DNA of 64,000 nt from an uncultured Elusimicrobia bacterium (GTDB taxonomy: Bacteria; Elusimicrobiota; Elusimicrobia; UBA1565; UBA9628), in contig CAIKVT010000029.1 of NCBI GenBank assembly GCA_903830945.1, positions 1-64,000 of the forward strand, in the 5' to 3' direction. Shown here piece after piece: positions 17,907-27,016 of the stretch (its first letter is position 1; every line of letters starts with the position of its first letter). Under the pieces are notes generated by a model, which worked only from the letters and a program-made list of their open reading frames with translations, searched no databases and had not been told where the DNA came from. The position numbers and the translations under genes were made by a program.

Positions 17907-18291
17907 GGAAATCCGCAGAGGCGAAATGGTCCGCGCGCCGAGAAGATTGATGCCTTCGTATAATTCAAACGATTGTTCGACCGTCAACGTCCATTTCATG
18001 CGGGTCTGCCGCCTAAGCGCTCGAAAATCCACACCTTGATGATAGACTGGCGGGTAATACCCGGCCGGCTGGCACCTTGTCCAAGGAATGAATCATCCAG
18101 GCAGGAAAAACCCCTCCCAGCCCAGACCCTTGACCAGGAATCCCGATGGGGCGCTTCCCGCATATCAGCCCCCGTTCTCTCATCGCTGATCCGTCGAGAG
18201 GTTTGGACTGGCAACGTCCTCAGCGTTAGGTTATAAGAAAAAAAGGTCTCAAATTGCCTACAATGTCCCATAAGCCCTGAGGAGAGGAATC
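17907..18291 (+). other. Non-coding interval of ~385 bp, with promoter and RBS for the downstream pair
   Basis: No credible protein is encoded on either strand. Near its right end are TACAAT (18259-18264, preceded by TGCC) and GGAGAGG (18281-18287) ahead of ATG 18292. A TATAAT also occurs on the plus strand at 17959-17964 without a gene to match. The middle is GC-mixed with short inverted segments; I see no known riboswitch or RNA gene. Confidence 0.5.
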
Positions 18292-19575
18292 ATGGTCAGA
18301 GAACTCTTCGTGATCCTGTTTATTTTGTCGACGTGTCCTATGGCCGCTCTATCCGGCGAGGATAAGAGCGCGCTTTTCCAAAGCTGCGTCGCCTGCGTTA
18401 ATGCGCTGGTTCAGGGGCCGTGCTATGCGCGCGTGGCCGAGATGGCTGGCTGGGGACTCTGCCTGAGCTGCGATAAGGACGGGGGCGTCAAGCCTGAAGA
18501 TCGGTTCCTCGACAAGAAACGCTGCCCGGACTGCGACAAAGTCTCCTGGAGCCTGTCGGACTTCAAGCCCGCTCCGAGCGGATGCGTGTCCAAATGCTCC
18601 CAGGCTTCCGATCCCGCGCGCAAGACCAAGCGCTCGTCTAGGCCCGTGGCGCAGACGGATTGTTCCGGCTATCAGCCGAGGCTCGACGCTTGCTCCCGCG
18701 ACCGACAAGCCTGCGAGACCGCCAAAGCCCAGGGCCTCGACGCCGCGGATTGCGGCGCGCAGTACCAGAACTGCCTCTCCGCCGCAAAAAAAGAGTTTGC
18801 GGCCTGCCAGGCGGGCGCTGTCCTCGAGATCTCCCCGCAGCTCGTCCGGATCAAGCCCGAACAGCAGACCCGCATCATCGATCTCGTCTCCTTCAATAAT
18901 GCCGTCAACCAGCTCGGCGCCAACGGCATGGTTGAAGTCGACATCAGCAATAAGGACAAGGTGGTTTCATTGCGACTGGGCGTGGCGACCGGCCTCGACG
19001 GGGTGCGGCGTTATACGGCCGACGGCGTGCATTACTATACGGACATCGCCGAATGGACGAACCCGGCAAAGAAGCAGCGCCTGCGGCGCTGGCTCGGCGA
19101 CATGAGAGAATCGCTGTGGGCGTCAAGCTTCCGGCCTGCGGCCGAACGCACGCTCGCCGACTCCGTTGCCGAGAACGCTCTGCACGACCTCAACGAGCAA
19201 GCCAAGGACAAGACGCATCAAGCCAGCCTCATCAAATGGCTCAAGGGCAAAGCGAAAAGCGAGGCGCTGCCCGGCATGAACGCCAGCGCGGTCGATGCAG
19301 CGGGCTTCGCGGTCGATTCCATAACGACGATGTTCACCGAGATCACTTCTCAGCGGTTCAGGCAGACCTTCAAGGCCTATGCCCGGCTGCGCGCCGGCGG
19401 CCGCGACCCGGACTCGATCTACGACGACGGCCAGGACCCCCTCGGCGAGCAGATCGCGCTCCTGCGCATCGGGAATGACAATCCCCTGGCGAATAAGAAG
19501 GTTCTGCTGACCGTCCTGGAGACGACGTTTCAGCGCTATGAGTTGGCGCGCACGGAATTCGGGAGGACGCCATGA
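18292..19575 (+). CDS. Secreted Cys-rich protein of unknown function
   Basis: The 427-residue product has a signal peptide (cleavage near ALS-GED). An N-terminal region (about 30-180) is rich in cysteines as CxxC pairs: CVACVN, CLSC, CPDC, then CVSKC, and more spaced Cys up to ~175. This suggests a zinc-ribbon/rubredoxin-like or disulfide module. The C-terminal half (180-427) lacks cysteines and is helical. No family is recognised. The stop overlaps the next gene's start as ATGA, so the two are coupled. A purine-rich RBS precedes the ATG. Confidence 0.7.
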   Translation: MVRELFVILFILSTCPMAALSGEDKSALFQSCVACVNALVQGPCYARVAEMAGWGLCLSCDKDGGVKPEDRFLDKKRCPDCDKVSWSLSDFKPAPSGCVSKCSQASDPARKTKRSSRPVAQTDCSGYQPRLDACSRDRQACETAKAQGLDAADCGAQYQNCLSAAKKEFAACQAGAVLEISPQLVRIKPEQQTRIIDLVSFNNAVNQLGANGMVEVDISNKDKVVSLRLGVATGLDGVRRYTADGVHYYTDIAEWTNPAKKQRLRRWLGDMRESLWASSFRPAAERTLADSVAENALHDLNEQAKDKTHQASLIKWLKGKAKSEALPGMNASAVDAAGFAVDSITTMFTEITSQRFRQTFKAYARLRAGGRDPDSIYDDGQDPLGEQIALLRIGNDNPLANKKVLLTVLETTFQRYELARTEFGRTP

Positions 19576-20162
19576 TCCTGAGAACGCTCCCCTTGTTGGC
19601 CGTCGCAGCCGTCCTGTCAGCCGCGGAAGGCGGCAGAAAATGGGTCCGCACGGCAGACGCCTGGGGGCCTCCGTACTGCCACTGCGCGGCCGGCAACCTC
19701 GAAGGCGAATGCCGAGCGGAGCACACGCATTATCAGGGGCCGAGATTATGCGAGAGCCCCGCCGGGCAGGACCTCACCGGACAGGACTGCTCCTCCTATG
19801 CCGTCGGCCAGCAGATGAAAACCAAGTACGCGATCGATCACAATTTCACATGCATGGAAAGCAGGTCGCCGGAGCCGGCCGTCCTCCCGGCTCTCGACAT
19901 CCGCCAGCCATTGGAGCAATGGTGCACGACTTCCATGACCGCGCAGTTCAAATCTTTCCTAAGGCACACCGGACAGGAAGCGGCTATTTTCGTCGTCGGC
20001 GTCCAGCAGTTCCGAGGAGAGCCGGCGTGCAGGCTCGACGCCCATGCCACGGACTTCGACGGCACGAAGATCGACTTGAACTACTATGTGGCGCCCGGCT
20101 TTGCGTGCGCCGTCCTTGAGGGTGCGACCCGGTGTCACCGGTTCCGTTTACGGGCTAAATGA
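19572..20162 (+). CDS. Secreted Cys-rich protein, coupled partner
   Basis: The 196-residue product has a short signal peptide (ending VLSAAEG). There are about 10 cysteines in the mature region, including YCHCAAGN, GECRAEH, LCESPAG, DCSSY, FTCME, WCTTS, ACRLD, FACAV and RCHRF. An even number suggests stable disulfides outside the cytoplasm. No catalytic motif is recognised. It is translated from an ATG overlapping the upstream stop, so it probably acts with that protein. Confidence 0.7.
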   Translation: MILRTLPLLAVAAVLSAAEGGRKWVRTADAWGPPYCHCAAGNLEGECRAEHTHYQGPRLCESPAGQDLTGQDCSSYAVGQQMKTKYAIDHNFTCMESRSPEPAVLPALDIRQPLEQWCTTSMTAQFKSFLRHTGQEAAIFVVGVQQFRGEPACRLDAHATDFDGTKIDLNYYVAPGFACAVLEGATRCHRFRLRAK

Positions 20163-20203
20163 GCGTTCTTCGCGATCCAGGCCTGTGCCTTATCCACCGC
20201 CAT

Positions 20204-21493
20204 TCACAAAAAAGCTGTCTGAAAGATTGGGAGCCCTTTAATAAGCTTAGCGATATTTTCAGCTAACAATCTATTGCCCTCTCTATTGCAATGGCCGAAA
20301 TCGCCATAACAGGCATCAATAAAATATTTATTATATCCGTTCTCTTTTATCGCTTTCTTAAATAGATTTTCGTTATCTACAAAAATGATGTCTTCTTGGC
20401 CTGAAAATATATTTTGCAAAGGTTCGATAGTCCTAGTGGGGTACTGCACGCTTACCAGCTTTATTTTCTTTAAATCCAGGATCCTTTTTAATTCTAAATA
20501 ATTGTGCCTTGTTACAGCATTGTAATATCCCCCATTGAATGCTTTGGCTTTCTCGGAATATTCCTTTGCCAATTGAACCTGACCCTCTTGTTCATACACT
20601 TTTTCAAGTTTAGCGTATCCAAGGTCAGGGCGCTCTTTAATCAATTTTTGGTATGCGACTTCGGCATCCTTGTATCTGCCCAGTTTCTCGTAGCATTCAC
20701 CTAAAGAATAATACACCCCCCCGTGCGAAGATATCTTTACAATTCTATCCTGAAAGCCTAAACCTATCACCTTCTTATAACACTCCGCGGCCTCTCCATA
20801 TCTTTTCTGGATAAAATAATCATTCGCTAAATTTAAAAAATATAAACCTGGGCTGGCCTCTCCATACAATTTTCTGGCTGCTGCTTCTACCTCTTTACGC
20901 GTAGCTGGTTGATCTTGATTTATCACATCGGCGATATCTGCATTATTGGCGCTTTTCCCAGCTGAATTTTTACTGACTACGTAAAACCATAAAAATCTTG
21001 CCAGTTTATACGTCTTAAATACCTTGGTTAAATTCACTTTATTCCCGGCCAAACCTTCTTTGTATGGGACATATTCGCCTTTATCATTGGCGCCCATCAT
21101 GGAAATCACCATATCGGGATTATAGGATCTGAGGTTATCTTCCAATTCTCCTAAAATAGCCGCCGTATTGCTTGCCGGTATGCCTAAATTTAATACGCTG
21201 AATTTTACCCCGATGCTTCGCTGATTTAAAATTTCTTCCAACTGTGTAGGATATGAATTCACACCACCCATTGCAGTTGTAGACTCTCCCAAACAAACGA
21301 TCCGATAGCTAGATTTATTCCTCAGGCTAACTCTATTGCGATATTCCTGCATCCGGAAAAAAACCAGCCCTGCAAACCGAAGCGCTATCTCCAGAGTAAT
21401 AAAGACTACGATAATGCCCAAAGCCAATACCTTGATTTTTTGAGAGAATGATCGTTTCGGAATTTTTTTCGTTTTTTTTAGAATATTTACCAT
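20204..21493 (-). CDS. Membrane-anchored SGNH hydrolase with TPR insertion, AT-rich
   Basis: The 429-residue product has an N-terminal membrane anchor (VLALGIIVVFITLEIALRFA). SGNH blocks are CLGESTT (nucleophile Ser), a GIPASNT glycine block, MMGANDKG (Asn) and C-terminal DFGHCNREGN (Asp/His). About four TPR helical pairs are inserted between blocks III and V (for example YYSLGECYEKLGRYKDAEVA). A role in deacylating or acylating extracellular polysaccharide is plausible. Codon use is strikingly AT-rich (AAA, ATT, TTT runs) compared with every neighbour, and an IS remnant lies next to it, so acquisition from another lineage is likely. Confidence 0.88.
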   Translation of the reverse strand: MVNILKKTKKIPKRSFSQKIKVLALGIIVVFITLEIALRFAGLVFFRMQEYRNRVSLRNKSSYRIVCLGESTTAMGGVNSYPTQLEEILNQRSIGVKFSVLNLGIPASNTAAILGELEDNLRSYNPDMVISMMGANDKGEYVPYKEGLAGNKVNLTKVFKTYKLARFLWFYVVSKNSAGKSANNADIADVINQDQPATRKEVEAAARKLYGEASPGLYFLNLANDYFIQKRYGEAAECYKKVIGLGFQDRIVKISSHGGVYYSLGECYEKLGRYKDAEVAYQKLIKERPDLGYAKLEKVYEQEGQVQLAKEYSEKAKAFNGGYYNAVTRHNYLELKRILDLKKIKLVSVQYPTRTIEPLQNIFSGQEDIIFVDNENLFKKAIKENGYNKYFIDACYGDFGHCNREGNRLLAENIAKLIKGLPIFQTAFL

Positions 21494-21579
21494 TTGTTTG
21501 TATGAGAGATGAGACTATCCCGCCCACAGTTGAAAGCTGTTGAAGCGAGTGCTTCATTGTACTCAGCCGTCGGCCTCCT

Positions 21580-21999
21580 GTCAATTTTCTCAACGACGAA
21601 AACTTCGACCACGTGGTCAATGTTTTGGAGCGCCTGGTGGAGCGTAATGGCGCTCCTGATGCCATCACCATCGACAATGGGACGGAATTTAACGACAAGG
21701 CAATGGACGAGTGGACGTTCAAGCAGAAGGTCAGGCTCGACTTCATCCGGCCAGGCAAGCCAAACGAGAACGCTTATGGCGAGAGCTTCAACGGCACGTT
21801 CCGGGACGAGTGCTTAAACGAGAACTTATTCGAGACGCTCGACCACGCGAGGAAAATCATCGAGGATTGGAGGATCGACTATAATAAAAAACGGCCATAC
21901 AGCTCCTTGGAGGACCTGACACAAAAGGAATTCCTGGAACGGCATTATGCTAAGCTAAAAAACGTTCCGGCGCCATCAACGCAGATCTCAGAGATATGA
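21580..21999 (+). pseudogene. IS3-family transposase (OrfB) remnant, 5'-deleted
   Basis: A C-terminal fragment of an IS3 integrase-core transposase. The second catalytic Asp is in ITIDNGTEF and the Glu is in the PGKPNENAYGESFNGT-type block, followed by the conserved YNKKRPYSSL motif. The N-terminal HTH and the first Asp of DDE are absent; the alignment becomes poor upstream of about 21610, and a stop at 21541 closes the frame. No terminal inverted repeats are recognised. It marks an old insertion between the AT-rich gene and the methyltransferase. Confidence 0.85.
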
Positions 22000-22066
22000 C
22001 TCAACTTAACAACGACCAAGAGACGGGGGAAAGGTCGGGCGCGACCGGTGATCCAAAATCGTCAAC

Positions 22067-22882
22067 TTGCGACAAGAAAGCGGCGTGAGCGTCTGGCATT
22101 GCGACCTCTGCGGTTCGGAGCGCGCCCAGCCTTTTTCCGCCCATACCGTACGCTGCTCGGACTGCTCCTTGGTCGCGACCCATCCGACGCCGGCCGCGGC
22201 AGAGCTGCAGCGGCGCTATGGGAGCGGCTACTACGCGGGCTGGGACGGCGGCGGCGCCCGCGCCCTCCTCTGGCAGCGCCGTTTGGATATCGTGCGGCGG
22301 TTCCTCCCTTCCGGGAGGATCCTGGACGCGGGCTGCGGCGCCGGGGAGTTCGTCCGCACGGCGCGCGCGGCCGGATACGAGGCCGAGGGGACCGAGTTCT
22401 CCGACGCGGCCCGCGCGGCGGTCCGGGATTTCCCGGTCTATCCCGGTCTGGCGGAGGCTCCGGGGCCATACCGCGCCGTGACGCTGTGGCATGCGCTGGA
22501 GCACACGCCGTCGCCCACGGACATCCTATCGCAAGCGCACAGCGTGCTGGCGCCCGGAGGCCTGCTTTTCGTCGCGGTCCCGAATCTGGAATCGTATTGG
22601 TTCAACGCCGCGTATCGCCTGGCGAAGGGAAAACGGCTTGAACTCTACACGCCCAAGACCAAGGAGCCGCATCTGTTCCATTTTTCGCGGCAGACCTTGC
22701 GACGACTCTTGGATAAGACCGGGTTCCCCCCCCTGCTCGAGGGCTGCGACGTCCCGGATGCGGACTGGCGCTACCGCCTGTCGGACTGGCCCGCCCGCGC
22801 GCTGTTCCGGCTGACCGGCGTCAATTGGACGACAACTTTGTTCAGCGTCTGCGTCGCGGACGACCTTTCTAGGATGACATAA
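22067..22882 (+). CDS. Class I SAM-dependent methyltransferase with N-terminal zinc ribbon
   Basis: The product has an N-terminal Cys ribbon (WHCDLCGSE and VRCSDCSLV) followed by a Rossmann methyltransferase with motif I ILDAGCGAGEF and a later HALEHTPSPTDIL (motif II region). This is the layout of Methyltransf_23-like enzymes in polysaccharide and lipid loci. TTG 22067 opens the frame and GTG 22085 is an alternative start. The 3' end overlaps the convergent membrane-protein gene by 112 bp, an unusually long tail-to-tail overlap. Confidence 0.85.
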   Translation: MRQESGVSVWHCDLCGSERAQPFSAHTVRCSDCSLVATHPTPAAAELQRRYGSGYYAGWDGGGARALLWQRRLDIVRRFLPSGRILDAGCGAGEFVRTARAAGYEAEGTEFSDAARAAVRDFPVYPGLAEAPGPYRAVTLWHALEHTPSPTDILSQAHSVLAPGGLLFVAVPNLESYWFNAAYRLAKGKRLELYTPKTKEPHLFHFSRQTLRRLLDKTGFPPLLEGCDVPDADWRYRLSDWPARALFRLTGVNWTTTLFSVCVADDLSRMT

Positions 22883-24705
22883 CCGTTTATCCGGCGGACT
22901 TCCCTGTAATTGGAGCGGATATACTCATAGAGAGGACGCATGCCTTCCCTGCCGTCCCTTATAGGTTTAAGGTGATAAGGATATAAAAGCAGCATGGAAA
23001 GCCATTTTCGATGCTCCGCCTCATCTCTCATTTTTGGATCAAGGTCATCGACCCCCATCAACAGCACGTTGTGGTCGTTGTCCTTGAGTTCCGCAATTTT
23101 TTTTGTAACTTGCGGTGCGGTATAGCAATTCTGCATGCCCCGAAAATAATCCGGCACATATTGGCGTGTCGATAGAAGGTACCTGTAAATTTCCGGATGG
23201 CTGTCAAAAGGAGTGGCGACACGTCCGTATCTTGCCAATGCCGCCGTGATCTCATTGAAGTTACGCATCCAAAACAGCTGTCTTTTGCGAATATCCGGCA
23301 CAGTTTTTCCGAGCCAGCCCGCGACGACCGCGAGCTGTTCATCATGCAACGAAGAAACCGCCGCCACCTTGATTTGGTACAGCAATCTCTCGCGATAGTC
23401 ATAGACGTAGCTGAATATAAAACCGGCATTAAAAACCAGGGCAAAGACGACGGCATAGCTCTTAAAAAACGCAGGACGATAACGCGCGAGATACGCGAAT
23501 GCGAGGAGAAAGACTCCAAAGCCGCAAAAGAACACATGCAGGGGATCGCATCTGCCCAGCGCCGCAGGAACCATCATGACTGACAACGCGGACCAGGCGA
23601 CGATCAGCGGGCTGCGTCGATGCGCGCAATAGTCCTTCAAAACGGCAGGAACGACCAGGAACAGGCTGACCAGATACACGATGACGAACGGCGCGGGGAG
23701 GATGACCCAGCTGGCGCCTCCGCTGGCAAATGAGAATACGGCCATCATGGCAGACGTCGGCACGAGCAAGAAGAAACATGCTCCGACCAGCGCATGCATG
23801 CCCAGCAGACCGAGATATCTCTGATCTTCGGCGATTCCCAAAAGAACCACGTCGAGAGCGGAGGCCAGCGCAAAGACAATGCCGATTTCCGGAGAAATAC
23901 AAAAATGCAGCGCTAAAAGGCAGGTCCCACAGGCCGATGCCGCGACCAGCTTGCGCCTAGCGGAGAAAATGCCGTCAAAAAAACCATGCAGAAACAGCAG
24001 CCCCGCATAGGGGGCCAGGAACCGCAAAAACATGCAGTTCAGACCTAATGTCAGCGGGAAGGCCGGTATCGCCAGCAGATAGAAGACGATCCTTTTCCTC
24101 GGCACGCTCATATCCGCTTTCTCTATTATGTACCCCAGCAAATACAAGCTCGCCACGCTCAGCAGAGAATACGCCAAGAAATAGGCTGCTTTCAAATCCA
24201 TGCCCATCCTGAGCAGGAGATATGGCGGGTACAGCAGCCCCACGCCATAAGCGTATTCGAAATCCGCGTACGGCAGCTGGCCCATCAGCATACGTTCCAT
24301 CCGGCGCACGAAGTAATTGGCCTCCCCGTAAACGACATTCTTGTCCACGACGATGTAGAGCAGCCCGATCACGAAGGCATAAAAACAGAAGAGGATAACG
24401 TAATCCTGGAGAGGGATGCGCACGGCTGTGGGCCGATGCGCACAAATCAGCTCAAGGCCGTCCGGCGGCCTGTCCTTTTCGAATTGCAGCCGGAAAAAGC
24501 CAAAGATCCCGACGAACAGCAAGATCGACAATACGGCGACATTATTGTTGAAGCCACAATCATAAGATGTCGAAACCAGGACCGGCTTGGCCAAAGGGAA
24601 GAAAAACGGCAGATGAAACACCGCGAAATAGCAGGCGGCAATTATCCCGGACAGAGTGATTATCTTTATCAACTTCATGTCATGAAGCCGCATAAGACGG
24701 ACCAT
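22771..24705 (-). CDS. Large GT-C-like polytopic membrane protein
   Basis: The 644-residue product has about 12 hydrophobic helices and a C-terminal soluble domain (about 460-640). The loop GQLPYADFEYAYGVGLLYPP, following NYFVRR, is typical of GT-C transferases using polyprenyl-phosphate sugars, with an acidic pair in the first loop. The last ~25 residues lie opposite the methyltransferase gene; there is no earlier stop, so either the overlap is real or the end of one gene has shifted. It is last in the minus-strand arm and 11 nt after the GT2 gene. Confidence 0.78.
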   Translation of the reverse strand: MVRLMRLHDMKLIKIITLSGIIAACYFAVFHLPFFFPLAKPVLVSTSYDCGFNNNVAVLSILLFVGIFGFFRLQFEKDRPPDGLELICAHRPTAVRIPLQDYVILFCFYAFVIGLLYIVVDKNVVYGEANYFVRRMERMLMGQLPYADFEYAYGVGLLYPPYLLLRMGMDLKAAYFLAYSLLSVASLYLLGYIIEKADMSVPRKRIVFYLLAIPAFPLTLGLNCMFLRFLAPYAGLLFLHGFFDGIFSARRKLVAASACGTCLLALHFCISPEIGIVFALASALDVVLLGIAEDQRYLGLLGMHALVGACFFLLVPTSAMMAVFSFASGGASWVILPAPFVIVYLVSLFLVVPAVLKDYCAHRRSPLIVAWSALSVMMVPAALGRCDPLHVFFCGFGVFLLAFAYLARYRPAFFKSYAVVFALVFNAGFIFSYVYDYRERLLYQIKVAAVSSLHDEQLAVVAGWLGKTVPDIRKRQLFWMRNFNEITAALARYGRVATPFDSHPEIYRYLLSTRQYVPDYFRGMQNCYTAPQVTKKIAELKDNDHNVLLMGVDDLDPKMRDEAEHRKWLSMLLLYPYHLKPIRDGREGMRPLYEYIRSNYREVRRINGYVILERSSATQTLNKVVVQLTPVSRNSARAGQSDRR

Positions 24706-24716
24706 GCGATAGGCGC

Positions 24717-25436
24717 TCAGATCATCTTTGCATATCGGGATCTGATCCGCACCAGGTCCAGAAATATGCGCGGGAGATAGCTGACCAGCTTGAACTTGCT
24801 CTCAGGCTGATCCTGCCATTTCAGAAGCGGGCACTCGATCATTCTGCAGGTCTTAAGGCGCAGCAGCAATTCGATGTCGAATAGCCATTGCGAAAGGAAG
24901 GCTTGCGAAAATCCGACAGGGATCAGCGCCTTTCTGAACAACTTCGCGCCGCATTGCGAATCATAGGTTTTGATCCCCAAAAGCAACCCTGCCGCCGTGG
25001 CGAAAGCCCTTCCCGCTATATGCCTGCGCCAATCGCGCTCGATAGAACTGCCCAACCGATAGACCCGGCTCCCCCATATGGCGTCGATTCCCCCAGGATA
25101 TAGCGCCGCGAAACCGAAGAACATCTCCAGCTCGTCCAGCGGGGTGGCCAGGTCGGCGTCCCAATAGCCGAACCACTCGGACTCGCGCAAGACGAGGGCT
25201 TCAAGCGCATACAGCATCCCTCTCCTGACGGCTTCCCCCTTGCCAGAATTCGCTTTCAGTTCAAGTAGCGCGATGCGATCGCCGATATATGGCCGTATGA
25301 TTTCCGCCGTGCGGTCGGTGGAGCCGTCATCGACGAAAAGGAAATGACAGTCGCCGGGATAATCTCTGAACGCGGCGATGTCCAGCCGCTTCTCCTCGTT
25401 GTAGCAAGGCACGATCAGACAGGTTTTTTTATGCAT
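24717..25436 (-). CDS. Glycosyltransferase family 2, dolichyl-phosphate glucose synthase-like
   Basis: Start is ATG 25436 (MHKKTCLIVPCYNE); a TTG three codons earlier is weaker. GT2 A-fold motifs are present: PCYNEE, VDDGSTD, ANSGKGEAVRRG and the acceptor-loop WDADLATP (DxD). The overall layout resembles Alg5/YkcC-type polyprenyl-phosphate sugar transferases. It could supply the polyprenyl-phosphate sugar used by the adjacent GT-C protein. The start overlaps the upstream methyltransferase by 22 nt. Confidence 0.9.
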   Translation of the reverse strand: MHKKTCLIVPCYNEEKRLDIAAFRDYPGDCHFLFVDDGSTDRTAEIIRPYIGDRIALLELKANSGKGEAVRRGMLYALEALVLRESEWFGYWDADLATPLDELEMFFGFAALYPGGIDAIWGSRVYRLGSSIERDWRRHIAGRAFATAAGLLLGIKTYDSQCGAKLFRKALIPVGFSQAFLSQWLFDIELLLRLKTCRMIECPLLKWQDQPESKFKLVSYLPRIFLDLVRIRSRYAKMI

Positions 25437-26143
25437 ATGGCGCAAAGCGACAATCCGGGGAGATCCATTCCCATGCGGTGCAATGACCGTCCCAAAACGA
25501 AATCCGCTTCAAGAACATTGGCCAGCGATCTGGTCAGCCAGTGACTGGGAGCATATGACCAGGCTCCGACTCCGACGCTGACTTTCCTGATGATGCCGAT
25601 CCTCTGGGCGAGCGCCTGGAATATCCTAATCATGTAGAGAGAAGAAAAAAAGAAGAACAAATCCTTCACGGCCAGATCCGCCTTGGCAAGCAGGCCGGCC
25701 AGATCCTTCCGGCTATAGCGACGGCGGTGCTGCAGGAACACGTCATGTTCGGAGAACAGGTATCGGTGAGCAGGGACCGTAAGGATGATCTGTCCCCCGG
25801 GCTTCAGGCGCGAAACGGCATGCGTAAGAAAAACAAAATCATCTTCCACATGCTCAAGCACGTCCAACATGGTGATCAGTTCAAGGCTTCCTACGCCGAC
25901 CTCATCGATGTCGCGGCACCAGACGATATCCCCGACCTGGCCGCTCTGTCGATAGTTTATATCCACCGCAAAAACTGCCGCCTTCAACCTGTCCCCCAGC
26001 CATCTGGTGAAGAACATATCCCCGCTGCCGATATCCGCGATCCCCCGGGCATCCCCCGACGGCAGAAGCGACAGGCACCGGGCGCGCGCTATTTCCCAAG
26101 GATGCCTGTTGGGATTGCCGCTATCGATCTCTCTTAAGTCCAT
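25415..26143 (-). CDS. Class I SAM-dependent methyltransferase
   Basis: The 242-residue product has a Rossmann methyltransferase fold: IADIGSGDMFF (motif I), DVLEHVEDDFVFL, then a post-fold region with HDVFLQHRRRYSRKDL typical of Methyltransf_11/23 enzymes in sugar loci. The substrate is unknown. It is coupled to its neighbours, overlapping the radical SAM gene upstream by 10 nt and the GT2 gene downstream. Confidence 0.88.
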   Translation of the reverse strand: MDLREIDSGNPNRHPWEIARARCLSLLPSGDARGIADIGSGDMFFTRWLGDRLKAAVFAVDINYRQSGQVGDIVWCRDIDEVGVGSLELITMLDVLEHVEDDFVFLTHAVSRLKPGGQIILTVPAHRYLFSEHDVFLQHRRRYSRKDLAGLLAKADLAVKDLFFFFSSLYMIRIFQALAQRIGIIRKVSVGVGAWSYAPSHWLTRSLANVLEADFVLGRSLHRMGMDLPGLSLCAICIKKPV

Positions 26144-27009
26144 GGTCGCAGCGCTCTGCCGGCCGCGCTGATCTTCAGATGCAGCAGCGACAGCAACCCT
26201 CCCGCCAATTCACAGCGACGGCAGATGACATGACCGTATTTTTCATCCTTAAGCCGGCGGAGGATGTCTCGCATGGGCTGGCCGCCCACTATTTCACGGT
26301 ACGGGGACCGCAGCAGATTCCCGATAACATGTTTCATGCCGAAATCCATGCAGCACAGCAGCAGGTCGCCGTTGGGCAGCAGGACATTGCGGCGCTGATA
26401 CTTCCGAAGGCACAGGATGGCGCCCTTCCTGTATTTCAAAAGCGGGTGCCTGATGTGTTCGAGCGCGCCCGCGCGCGAGACCAGATCCCCTTTCGCTACC
26501 GTCTCAATGCCGCTTCCCAGCAGAGACACTACGGCTGGATGCGGTTCTCCCAGAGAAATGAACCGCCTGCGGTGTAGACGCGAATGGCTGAGCATCTCAA
26601 GAGTTTCCAGGTGATGCGGCATGGCGGCGACAAGGGTGTTGTTCTCACGATCCGGCATGTGCACGTCTATATTCTCAAAAGGGATGTCCTCGATCCGGCT
26701 CAACGTTCCCCGTGTCAAGCCTACGGCGGTCGTGTTCATCAGTAGCTTGAAGCCGGATCTGTGGGCGTATATGATCATGTCCGCCAGCGCCGGATTCACG
26801 AACGGCTCGCAGAAGCCGGAGAATGAGACATGAACGTTCTTCGGGACTTTGTCGACGCAGGCCTTGAACGTCTCGAAACTCATCAGCCGGGGTCCGCCGG
26901 TCTTAGAGTAAGCGGACACGAACAATTCCTGAGGACAGCAGCCGCAGTTCAGCGGACAGCCGACGGCCGCCGTCACATCCAGAAGATATCCGATCTTGCT
27001 CAGATTCAT
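26134..27009 (-). CDS. Radical SAM protein with C-terminal Cys cluster
   Basis: The 291-residue product has the [4Fe-4S] radical SAM motif CPLNCGCC (CxxxCxxC), a glycine-rich FSGFCEP strand, and a SPASM-like C-terminal Cys set (AILCLRKYQRR, LLLCCMDFG, CRRCE) that could bind a second cluster. Such enzymes occur in polysaccharide loci, but their products vary. It sits within the minus-strand glycan arm between a GT2 and a methyltransferase, so modification of a sugar or lipid carrier is inferred only from context. Confidence 0.85.
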   Translation of the reverse strand: MNLSKIGYLLDVTAAVGCPLNCGCCPQELFVSAYSKTGGPRLMSFETFKACVDKVPKNVHVSFSGFCEPFVNPALADMIIYAHRSGFKLLMNTTAVGLTRGTLSRIEDIPFENIDVHMPDRENNTLVAAMPHHLETLEMLSHSRLHRRRFISLGEPHPAVVSLLGSGIETVAKGDLVSRAGALEHIRHPLLKYRKGAILCLRKYQRRNVLLPNGDLLLCCMDFGMKHVIGNLLRSPYREIVGGQPMRDILRRLKDEKYGHVICRRCELAGGLLSLLHLKISAAGRALRPWT

Positions 27010-27016
27010 AGCCTCG

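Noticed and set aside
17973-18271. Small frames in the intergenic interval before the Cys-rich pair
   Set aside because: They have no RBS and no protein-like composition, and they overlap the promoter.
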